Source: Erysipelotrichaceae bacterium
GTDB lineage: Bacteria; Bacillota_I; Bacilli_A; Erysipelotrichales; Erysipelotrichaceae
Direction: 5' to 3'
Assembly: GCA_020026035.1 (NCBI GenBank)
Contig: JAHHRC010000093.1
Span: forward strand, 1-5,505
Length of the DNA: 5,505 nt
Shown here: positions 1 through 5,505 of the stretch, in pieces
Layout: each line of letters begins with the position of its first letter
Position numbering within the stretch: position 1 is the first letter of the stretch
Position numbers and translations under genes: made by a program
Notes under the pieces: generated by a model
What the model was told of the DNA's origin: nothing
Seen by the model: only the letters and a program-made list of their open reading frames with translations
Database searches by the model: none

Positions 1-1705
1 CTATGGTTGGTCGGGTGGATGTCCATTGTATACATCCATTCTTACTCCTGTTCTTGTATTCCTTTCATTCTTTGTACAAGACAAAAAAGAAAAGAAAGCC
101 AATCTTGTCTTTGCTTGTATTCTGCTGATTTTCCTTGCCTTTCCATACTTCTCCTTCAAATTCCAAATGAGTATCGATACAAGATACTACTACATGTATG
201 TTTTCTTCAATGCCTATCTTGCTAGCTTTGTAATCAAAGACTTCGAGACAAATACAAACCTTCAAAATCATTTAAACAAAGCAACGCTACTAACAATCCT
301 GATTCCATCGCTTTTCTTACTACTTGCAATCCTGAAACACTACAATACGAGAAGACAACTTGCAGCGGTTGGTATCGTATTGCTTATTAGCTTTGCCTTC
401 CTACTTGTTTTTACAAAACAACTACGAAAGAAACAATTCCAAAAGTTATTCTATACCCTATGCATCGAAGCGATCTTTATCGGACTTGTATTTGGATTTG
501 CAAATGAACCAATTGTCTATTGGGCATTAGAGGATCCGATTCTTTCCATCAATGTCGGCAATGAAATTGACAAATATGATTCAAGAGACCACTTCTATCG
601 TGTATCCTATGGAAATAAAACCATCTTAGTCAATGAAGATCCAAGCAAAGAAGAAGGTGGCGATACATTCACCTACATGTCAGGAAATGAACCATTCGCA
701 AATTCCTATCGTGGCTTTGCCTTCTACGAATCGTTGTATAACATGCATACTGAAGACTTTATCAATCGTATGAAGTCAACTTGGAATATGACCCAAATGA
801 CCGGTCGAAACCGCACATACAACATGTTATCGTCAAAATACTTCTACCAATACGCAGATTATATCCCAGTTCCGTATGGGTATAAGAAAGTTGAAGGTGT
901 TGATTTCCCATTTGATTTGTATGAAAACGAAAACTTTGTCGAACTTGGCTATGCCTATGAAAATACCATCAACGCGAACTATCTAAAGTCTTTACCATTC
1001 TTTATCCAAGACCAAATCATGGTAAACTACTTAGCCATTGAAGATGATGCAAATGAATCCTATGAACTCGATGATTCGATTCAACCTCTTACGATCTTAC
1101 CAGCTACTGATGAGCGCTATTACACCTTTGAAGAACCAATTCAAAATGTAACACTCTTTATCGAAAACTATGGCCTTCCAAATCTTAAAATACGTACCTA
1201 CTATAAAGGGGAAGAAGTCCATTCTTACAACATTTGGCAATTTAACTACATTGACTTCCCTGTTTATGAACCAATCGATGAAATTCATATCATCGGTAAA
1301 AATCTCTATGGTCCAAAACAAACAGAATTACCAATGTATATTGAACCATTTGATTCCAATTACTACACAAAAGGCTTCAAAGACGCTACCAAAGAACACT
1401 TTGAAGATGTCATTTGCACAAATGATCAGATCCAAGCAAGTATCACCATCCATGATCATTCAAAGTATGTCATGACCTCCCTTCCGTACGATGAAGGTTG
1501 GGATGTTATAGTCGATGGAGAAACAATTCCATATGAAAAAGTACAACTTGGTTTTATTGGATTCCAATTAGAAGTAGGAACCCACACGGTAGAATTCACC
1601 TACCATATTCCATATCTTAAAGAAGGAATCATTGTGTCGATTGCCGCATTGATTGTCTATGGAATTCTAATTGTATGTTCCAAACGAAAAACACGAGCAA
1701 ACTAA
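1..1705 (+). CDS. YfhO-family polytopic membrane protein, 5'-truncated by window edge
   Basis: The reading frame is open from the left edge (first complete codon at position 2) to the TAA at 1703-1705, giving 567 residues. The true start lies upstream; the TTG at 26 is an internal Leu codon. About six hydrophobic segments (roughly residues 12-25, 35-52, 63-77, 93-110, 121-137, 150-167) are followed by an outward-facing domain of about 370 residues, a final membrane segment (about 541-560) and a basic tail. Family-like signatures are YNMLSSKYF (273-281), PYGYKKV, PYDEGWDVIVDG (495-506) and GFIGFQLEVGTHTVEFTY (517-534), all typical of the YfhO C-terminal region. Full YfhO proteins usually have 800-900 residues, so the N-terminal spans and first catalytic loop are missing here. 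In Bacillus, Listeria and Staphylococcus, YfhO-type proteins are GT-C-like enzymes that glycosylate lipoteichoic acid from a lipid-linked sugar. The acceptor here is unknown. The gene converges on the minus-strand operon that carries GT2 and GtrA genes. Confidence 0.85.
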   Translation, partial: YGWSGGCPLYTSILTPVLVFLSFFVQDKKEKKANLVFACILLIFLAFPYFSFKFQMSIDTRYYYMYVFFNAYLASFVIKDFETNTNLQNHLNKATLLTILIPSLFLLLAILKHYNTRRQLAAVGIVLLISFAFLLVFTKQLRKKQFQKLFYTLCIEAIFIGLVFGFANEPIVYWALEDPILSINVGNEIDKYDSRDHFYRVSYGNKTILVNEDPSKEEGGDTFTYMSGNEPFANSYRGFAFYESLYNMHTEDFINRMKSTWNMTQMTGRNRTYNMLSSKYFYQYADYIPVPYGYKKVEGVDFPFDLYENENFVELGYAYENTINANYLKSLPFFIQDQIMVNYLAIEDDANESYELDDSIQPLTILPATDERYYTFEEPIQNVTLFIENYGLPNLKIRTYYKGEEVHSYNIWQFNYIDFPVYEPIDEIHIIGKNLYGPKQTELPMYIEPFDSNYYTKGFKDATKEHFEDVICTNDQIQASITIHDHSKYVMTSLPYDEGWDVIVDGETIPYEKVQLGFIGFQLEVGTHTVEFTYHIPYLKEGIIVSIAALIVYGILIVCSKRKTRAN

Positions 1706-1720
1706 TCACGCTCGTGTTTT
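1687..1720. terminator. Bidirectional intrinsic terminator between convergent genes
   Basis: ACACGAGC (1691-1698) pairs perfectly with GCTCGTGT (1710-1717) around an 11-nt loop. The A-run at 1687-1690 and the T-run at 1717-1720 (followed by more T-rich sequence) extend the stem and give each strand its own U-tract. The 5' arm encodes the last codons of the YfhO-like gene, and its stop codon (1703-1705) lies in the loop. On the other strand the GtrA gene stops at 1724, just before the hairpin. One structure therefore appears to end both converging transcripts. Confidence 0.85.
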
Positions 1721-1723
1721 CTT

Positions 1724-2128
1724 TTACTTTTTCGAACTAAACTTCTTTACAATCACATTCATACACAAAAAGTTAATTGGAACATAAATTGGTATACTAA
1801 TTAACTTCGCCCATTTCTCAGGTCCATGGAATACACCTACAACAAGCATTACAATCAATGCGGAGATTACAATTCCTGGTAAGTAACTAAGTGGGAATGC
1901 AAGTGCACTTTTCCAACTTGGTTTTTCTTTGTAGGTAAAATACATATTCATAAAGTAGGAACCTACCATCGATAATGTATCTCCTAGAAAACTCGCAATT
2001 CCAACTTGAACTTGCATACCAACAAACAGCATATACAACAAGATCGATACCGCTGTATTAATGACCCCAATAATCCCAAAGGTCAGAAATTGCTTATTCA
2101 AAAATTTTTCTTTTAGCTTCGCAAACAT
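1724..2128 (-). CDS. GtrA-family four-span membrane protein
   Basis: This 134-residue protein matches the GtrA family in length and plan. It has a short basic N-terminus, then membrane segments at about 14-36, 40-60, 77-100 and 105-127, ending in a basic tail. Family-like features are FGIIGVINTAVSILLY in span 1, a Gly/Ser-rich second span ending in the NMYFTYK stretch (equivalent to the usual sFllNr.wtF), and PINFLCMNVIVKKF near the end. GtrA proteins are generally held to assist movement of polyprenyl-phosphate-linked sugars across the membrane, working with a GT2 synthase and a polytopic transferase; direct proof of flipping is limited. It is the last gene of the operon, 14 nt after the 765-residue protein gene. 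AAGGGAAG (2142-2135) gives a good ribosome site ahead of the ATG, which supports this start. It ends against the shared terminator. Confidence 0.9.
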   Translation of the reverse strand: MFAKLKEKFLNKQFLTFGIIGVINTAVSILLYMLFVGMQVQVGIASFLGDTLSMVGSYFMNMYFTYKEKPSWKSALAFPLSYLPGIVISALIVMLVVGVFHGPEKWAKLISIPIYVPINFLCMNVIVKKFSSKK

Positions 2129-2134
2129 CTAAAA

Positions 2135-2142
2135 CTTCCCTT
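2135..2142 (-). promoter_or_regulatory. Ribosome binding site of the GtrA-family gene
   Basis: AAGGGAAG on the minus strand begins directly after the stop codon of the 765-residue protein gene and ends 6 nt before the ATG at 2128. No room for a promoter exists in the 14-nt gap, so GtrA is expected to be expressed from the upstream operon transcript. Confidence 0.7.
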
Positions 2143-4440
2143 CTATTCTGTCTTACAAGATTCAATAAAGGCCGCTTCATCTGGCTTTTCAATCTTGTTT
2201 TCAATGTAATAGTCTTCGTCAATTCCAACCACATTGTGATTTTCAACTTTATACTTCATTGTCTCACTATGAGTTAGCTCCCAATCCCAATATTCCGGAT
2301 CGACATAAATCGCCGTAAACGTATCATCTGTTCCAAGTATATTTGAACACGTCCAAAGCCCTTTTTGAAGCTCTAGATTGTATTGTGAATCTAAGAATAT
2401 ATATTCAATGTCACTATCAAATGCTAAGGAACAACCATGATAATACTCTTTTGAACCAGGAATGACAATCTCTGGATACTTGCGACAGAACAATCGTTCA
2501 AATTCATCTGTCTCAACGACGGTATAGGCAAAACGGTCTTCCAATTTATTCTTTAATTCAAGTGTATCTGTAAAGTATTGTGTTCCATAAATATGGCTCA
2601 CAACACGATAAGGTCCATCATGAGATTCATAATCTTCATCATGTTCCATAATGAAAGACTCAAAGGAATGTACAAGATCTAAATCTTTTTGATTGGTATG
2701 GTACAAGATATTAAAGTCCTCGCGGTTTTCTTCCGGTACAAGATAAGGTATGTAGAACATTTCTGCTTTAATTAACGCAAAGAAAGAAATCGCAACAAGT
2801 ACAATCGATTGTGCCCACGCCTTCTTTGAAATATAACATAGTGCATATAACATCATGCCTACGGTTGGAATACTAATCAATAGATCGGTAATTCGGAAGA
2901 AACCAACGGATGTTAGATACGAACCAACAAAGTCATAAACAAATGGATTGTAGAACGTAATTACCGTAATCGCGCCGACCATCACTTCAAAGGACACTTT
3001 CTTAATACGCTTTACAAAGACAACGCCACATGAAGCAACAAGAGTGATCCAATACATACAAGCCAGTAAGGATTGCCGATACTGCTGTGCATCTTCATGA
3101 ATTTGTATTGGGAATACTTCCTTAAATGGAACAAAGATATTCGTAAATGGTTGCGGCATTTTAATTAAGTCAGGCACTTGGTCAAAATGATTGATAGGCG
3201 ATGTGAACTTCCGTCCCTGTAACATAATCAACTTCAATTCATCACTTGGATATCCAAGGTGTTGTGCAACAACCATCACAATTGGAACAAGTGCAAGTAC
3301 AACCCATCCAACAATGCTCAACTTTGCATCAATTCCATCTTTCTTTAAAAGCTTTAAGACAAGTAGAATCAGTCCATATACACCCATTCCAAGCAAGAAT
3401 AGTTTTGAATATTCCGGTTTAATTTGCATTGCAAACATCAATGGATATGGCAACATCAAAAACAACTCTAAGAAATATGTCTTACGCTTTGTAATCATTG
3501 AGAAAATCACAAAGACATACAATAAAATCATTGAGACAAAAAACGAAGAAGAACTAAGTGATATATTCGCACCGATTAACAGTGATGCAAGAATTGCATA
3601 ACTCGGTTTCTTACTACGAATCATTTCTGATAGTACAACGATCACTAACATCACAACCGCTCTACGTAAGGTATTTCCGGTATTTGGATTATGAATATTC
3701 CAATAATCTACACAGCAGAAAATAAACGCAGACACAAATAAAATCCAAGCAAGCAAAGGCTTCTTTGTACGCTTTTCAATAAATGTTTCTAAATCAATTG
3801 CCGTAAAGGTCAATAATGGAATACAAAGTAAACTTGGCATCCATGCCGCAAAGACAATACTTGCGGCAGGTGTCATCGCTGCTTTTGCGAATTCAATATT
3901 CGCAAACTCATTCAACACACTTAACAAGGTGTAATACCCTTGATAAATGTAAATATATAAATTCTCGTTCGCTCCACTTAAGCGACTCGAAATAAATGGT
4001 TCGTAGAAGTTAATATCATCTAAACGATAGTTAATCGCCGTGTATTGGAAGGTCTTGTAATACCAGTAAGTAATCACACATGCCAATAAAACTCTTGGAA
4101 TTGTCCCCCACTGCCAGTAGTTTTTAATCGAACGCCATACTGGCACAATACAGACCAAGGAAAACGCCAAGGCACCATAACATATATACTTCGTATATTG
4201 CATGTACACACTCACATCAACATTAACTCCATTCAACGACTTTAATGTGAAAATGTAATACACCACTTGCAAGATAGCTAGTAAGACAAAAAAACCAATT
4301 GGTGTATTAAATGTGAAGACTTGTTTTTTCTCTTTGAAGAATAACCCCTTTATTGCGGCTCCTAGAAAAAAAGACACAATAAACAATTGCTGAATTAATC
4401 CTTGATAAATCTTTAAAACCTCTAAGGCTTGTGCTTGCAT
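2143..4440 (-). CDS. Large polytopic membrane protein with extracytoplasmic C-terminal domain, candidate GT-C-type transferase
   Basis: I do not firmly recognise this 765-residue protein. About 14-16 hydrophobic segments run from residue 18 to about 558 (for example 18-35, 50-65, 83-101, 114-130, 188-212, 229-245, 298-315, 346-364, 376-393, 457-475, 520-540, 542-558). A mostly hydrophilic acidic domain of about 205 residues follows, probably outside the cell. A loop after the span at 114-130 carries NYRLDDINFYEPF, with D141 and D142 where GT-C enzymes often have an acidic catalytic motif. A later stretch holds TLRRAVVML and a Ser-rich NISLSSSSFF. The order of parts recalls DUF6077-type or other bacterial GT-C-like proteins, but that is from memory and unverified. 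The gene starts 2 nt after the DUF2304 gene; GAGGG (4454-4450) inside that gene's end is its ribosome site, suggesting translational coupling. Context (GT2 upstream, GtrA downstream) supports a role in transferring a lipid-linked sugar, or as a polymer-handling partner. Confidence 0.8.
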   Translation of the reverse strand: MQAQALEVLKIYQGLIQQLFIVSFFLGAAIKGLFFKEKKQVFTFNTPIGFFVLLAILQVVYYIFTLKSLNGVNVDVSVYMQYTKYICYGALAFSLVCIVPVWRSIKNYWQWGTIPRVLLACVITYWYYKTFQYTAINYRLDDINFYEPFISSRLSGANENLYIYIYQGYYTLLSVLNEFANIEFAKAAMTPAASIVFAAWMPSLLCIPLLTFTAIDLETFIEKRTKKPLLAWILFVSAFIFCCVDYWNIHNPNTGNTLRRAVVMLVIVVLSEMIRSKKPSYAILASLLIGANISLSSSSFFVSMILLYVFVIFSMITKRKTYFLELFLMLPYPLMFAMQIKPEYSKLFLLGMGVYGLILLVLKLLKKDGIDAKLSIVGWVVLALVPIVMVVAQHLGYPSDELKLIMLQGRKFTSPINHFDQVPDLIKMPQPFTNIFVPFKEVFPIQIHEDAQQYRQSLLACMYWITLVASCGVVFVKRIKKVSFEVMVGAITVITFYNPFVYDFVGSYLTSVGFFRITDLLISIPTVGMMLYALCYISKKAWAQSIVLVAISFFALIKAEMFYIPYLVPEENREDFNILYHTNQKDLDLVHSFESFIMEHDEDYESHDGPYRVVSHIYGTQYFTDTLELKNKLEDRFAYTVVETDEFERLFCRKYPEIVIPGSKEYYHGCSLAFDSDIEYIFLDSQYNLELQKGLWTCSNILGTDDTFTAIYVDPEYWDWELTHSETMKYKVENHNVVGIDEDYYIENKIEKPDEAAFIESCKTE

Positions 4441-4442
4441 GC

Positions 4443-4781
4443 TTATTGGCCCTCACTTTCTTTCTTCATTTTTGAAATTTCATACGTAAGTGTTTTAATC
4501 TTCTCATTCATTTCTGACATACGAATGAACACGTAGAAACAAATCAAATACACAAACAATATCAACACCAAGAATAAGGCATTTACTGGTGTGTGGATAT
4601 GTAAAATTCGTGCTGCATAGTCAATAATCTTTGGATTAAGACTCAAAATGATCATAATAATCGCCCAGCTAATCCAAACAATCGTATATTTTATATTTAA
4701 ATTATGTTTTTTAGAATTCAGGATTACAAACGCTAATGTCGCAATCGATCCTAGTAACATACTCACTTGCATTTTTAACAT
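4443..4781 (-). CDS. DUF2304-family small membrane protein
   Basis: This 112-residue protein has three membrane segments (about 4-22, 31-48, 66-87). Between spans 2 and 3 lies the family-like stretch SLNPKIIDYAARILHIHTPVNALF, interpreted as an interfacial segment plus the turn into span 3. The C-terminal tail (88-112) is charged, with hydrophobic residues M88, M91, I95, L98, I102 and M105 at perfect 3-4-3-4-3 spacing, so it probably forms a coiled coil. DUF2304 proteins have no established biochemical role, but they commonly sit beside DPM1-like GT2 genes, as here. The start ATG is 11 nt after the GT2 stop; AGAGGT (4793-4788) overlaps that stop codon and is 6 nt from the ATG. An in-frame ATG three codons later is less well spaced. 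Its likely role, by inference, is membrane recruitment or regulation of the neighbouring GT2 enzyme. Confidence 0.85.
   Translation of the reverse strand: MLKMQVSMLLGSIATLAFVILNSKKHNLNIKYTIVWISWAIIMIILSLNPKIIDYAARILHIHTPVNALFLVLILFVYLICFYVFIRMSEMNEKIKTLTYEISKMKKESEGQ
4450..4456 (-). promoter_or_regulatory. Ribosome binding site of the 765-residue protein, inside the DUF2304 coding end
   Basis: GTGAGGG on the minus strand is formed by the last codons of the DUF2304 gene and lies 9 nt before the ATG at 4440. The two genes are separated by only 2 nt, so re-initiation is likely. Confidence 0.65.
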
Positions 4782-4787
4782 ATTTTT

Positions 4788-4795
4788 ACCTCTTA
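4788..4795 (-). promoter_or_regulatory. Ribosome binding site of the DUF2304 gene, overlapping the GT2 stop codon
   Basis: TAAGAGGT on the minus strand merges the GT2 stop (TAA) with an AGAGG Shine-Dalgarno core, 6 nt before the DUF2304 ATG. A ribosome ending the GT2 gene would sit directly on this site, consistent with coupled translation and matched expression of the two proteins. Confidence 0.7.
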
Positions 4796-5458
4796 CTGCA
4801 CAAACATAATGCTAATTAAGACATTGTACATAAACTGAATCGACTTCATCGGACTTGCAAAATAGCTTTCTCCACCTTGTCGTTCTTCCATGGAAACCTG
4901 CACTTCACAAACCTTACGCTTTTTTCGTAGCAAATGACATAACGCATCTGGTTCCGCAATAAAGTTCATACCATTCGCAAATTCTTCCATGACACTACGT
5001 CCCATAGCTCGCATTCCACTGGTTGGATCTGAGACACGTCGACCCGTTTTCAAACGAATCGCCATCGTGAGAATCCTAGAACCAAGCATGCGCATACTCC
5101 AAGGACGCTTCTTCGTTAAAAAACGTGATCCAATGGCATAGTCATAGCCTTCTCCAATCTTTTCAATCAATGGTTGAATATAAATTGGTAAATGTTGGCC
5201 ATCCCCATCAACAACAATGGCACAATCGTAATCGTTGTCCATCGCATACTTAAAACCAACTTGCGTAACGGATGCCAATCCAAGGTTTAACGGTAAATCC
5301 AAATGGCTAATATTATTTAAAGAATATACTTTTGCCGAATCATCCGTACTACAATCGTTAATCACAATATAATCGTAATTCAATTCATTTAGCTCTTCGA
5401 CTAACTTAGGTACATTCATCACTTCATTGTATGCAGGAATAATAATTAATGTTTTCAT
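4793..5458 (-). CDS. DPM1-like family 2 glycosyltransferase (polyprenyl-phosphate sugar synthase type)
   Basis: This is a 221-residue GT-A fold enzyme of family GT2. Visible motifs in order are PAYNE (8-12), INDCSTDD (33-40, with D35 for nucleotide binding), DGDGQH (84-89, the DXD metal site D84/D86), GSRF (110-113), DPTSGMRA (144-151), EPD (169-171, acceptor-side acid region) and a late RQGGES (193-198). These are typical of enzymes that load a sugar from a nucleotide donor onto a polyprenyl phosphate at the inner membrane face. Unlike CsbB or GtrB proteins, it has no C-terminal pair of membrane spans; it ends with a short hydrophobic, possibly amphipathic helix (about 205-221). Anchoring may therefore come from the DUF2304 protein encoded next. 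The start is set by AAGGAG (5469-5464), 5 nt before the ATG, and by MKTLIIIPAYNE, the usual N-terminus. The frame is open further upstream, but that extension does not look like part of the family. The sugar cannot be told from sequence. Confidence 0.92.
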   Translation of the reverse strand: MKTLIIIPAYNEVMNVPKLVEELNELNYDYIVINDCSTDDSAKVYSLNNISHLDLPLNLGLASVTQVGFKYAMDNDYDCAIVVDGDGQHLPIYIQPLIEKIGEGYDYAIGSRFLTKKRPWSMRMLGSRILTMAIRLKTGRRVSDPTSGMRAMGRSVMEEFANGMNFIAEPDALCHLLRKKRKVCEVQVSMEERQGGESYFASPMKSIQFMYNVLISIMFVQ

Positions 5459-5505
5459 AAATTCTCCTTGTAATGGCGGAAACCCACTTCCTTTAGGTGG
5501 TGGGA
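5455..5505 (-). CDS. C-terminal end of an unidentified upstream gene (partial)
   Basis: On the minus strand a frame is open from the right edge for 16 codons (SHHLKEVGFRHYKENL) and stops at a TGA (5457-5455). This stop overlaps the GT2 start codon in an ATGA arrangement, the classic junction of coupled genes. The residues (K, E, Y, R, H mix) look like a normal soluble protein tail. The fragment is too short to assign a family, and chance openness over 16 codons is quite possible. If real, the GT2 ribosome site lies inside this gene and the operon extends beyond the window. Confidence 0.5.
   Translation of the reverse strand, partial: SHHLKEVGFRHYKENL
5464..5469 (-). promoter_or_regulatory. 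Ribosome binding site of the GT2 gene
   Basis: AAGGAG on the minus strand, 5 nt before the ATG at 5458, is a near-ideal Shine-Dalgarno site. It fixes the glycosyltransferase start even though the frame stays open upstream to the window edge. Confidence 0.8.

Noticed and set aside
26..28. TTG as a start codon for the YfhO-like gene
   Set aside because: The frame is open to the window edge, the codons before it fit the family's mid-protein YxG..PLY pattern, and the product would lack the whole N-terminal half of the membrane domain.
1097..1475. Overlapping short open frames on both strands (1097-1321 minus, 1170-1475 plus) within the YfhO-like gene
   Set aside because: They lie in the out-of-frame shadow of a long gene with clear family motifs, and neither product shows recognisable features.
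3191..3601. A 136-codon open frame on the + strand inside the 765-residue protein gene
   Set aside because: It is antisense to a well-supported gene, its product is a low-complexity Ile/Asn/Thr-rich string with no family-like motif, and I see no ribosome site that would favour it.
5483..5504. CCCAC/GTGGG inverted repeat upstream of the GT2 gene, considered as a riboswitch, attenuator or terminator
   Set aside because: The stem is only 5 bp with a 12-nt loop and no T-tract, it does not match a riboswitch I recognise, and the region is better explained as the coding end of the upstream gene.
5459..5505. N-terminal extension of the GT2 gene to the right edge (open in frame)
   Set aside because: The extension is Pro/Gly-rich and unlike the family, while ATG at 5458 has an ideal ribosome site and yields the standard N-terminus.

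Overview
The window is AT-rich, densely coded DNA. It has strong purine-rich Shine-Dalgarno sites, very short gaps between genes and a U-tract hairpin terminator. This fits a low-GC Gram-positive bacterium (Firmicutes, possibly Erysipelotrichia-like), but no marker gene is present to fix the taxon. Almost every gene encodes an envelope or membrane protein of the lipid-linked sugar transfer type.

Layout. On the + strand, positions 1-1705 hold the C-terminal two thirds or so of a YfhO-family polytopic membrane protein, cut off by the left window edge. It converges on a minus-strand gene cluster that reads from the right edge towards position 1724. In transcription order the cluster is: the last 16 codons of an unidentified gene (5505-5455), a DPM1-like family 2 glycosyltransferase (5458-4793), a DUF2304-type small membrane protein (4781-4443), a 765-residue polytopic membrane protein of unclear family (4440-2143) and a GtrA-family membrane protein (2128-1724). 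The junctions are a 4-nt ATGA overlap, then gaps of 11, 2 and 14 nt. Ribosome sites sit in or on the preceding gene's end, so this looks like one translationally coupled operon. Its promoter lies outside the window. A hairpin with T-tracts on both strands (about 1687-1720) separates the converging units and contains the end of the YfhO-like gene.

How the genes could work together (inference from family knowledge). A cytoplasmic GT2 enzyme would charge undecaprenyl phosphate with a sugar. The GtrA protein would support its transfer across the membrane. A large multi-spanning protein with an outward-facing domain (the 765-residue protein, the YfhO-like protein, or both) would move the sugar onto an extracellular acceptor such as teichoic acid, capsule or another glycan. 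The DUF2304 protein has three membrane segments and a cytoplasm-compatible heptad tail, and could anchor the soluble GT2 enzyme. The least characterised members are the 765-residue protein and the DUF2304 protein. No RNA gene, mobile element, CRISPR array or convincing repeat was seen, and no gene-free stretch exceeds 20 bases.
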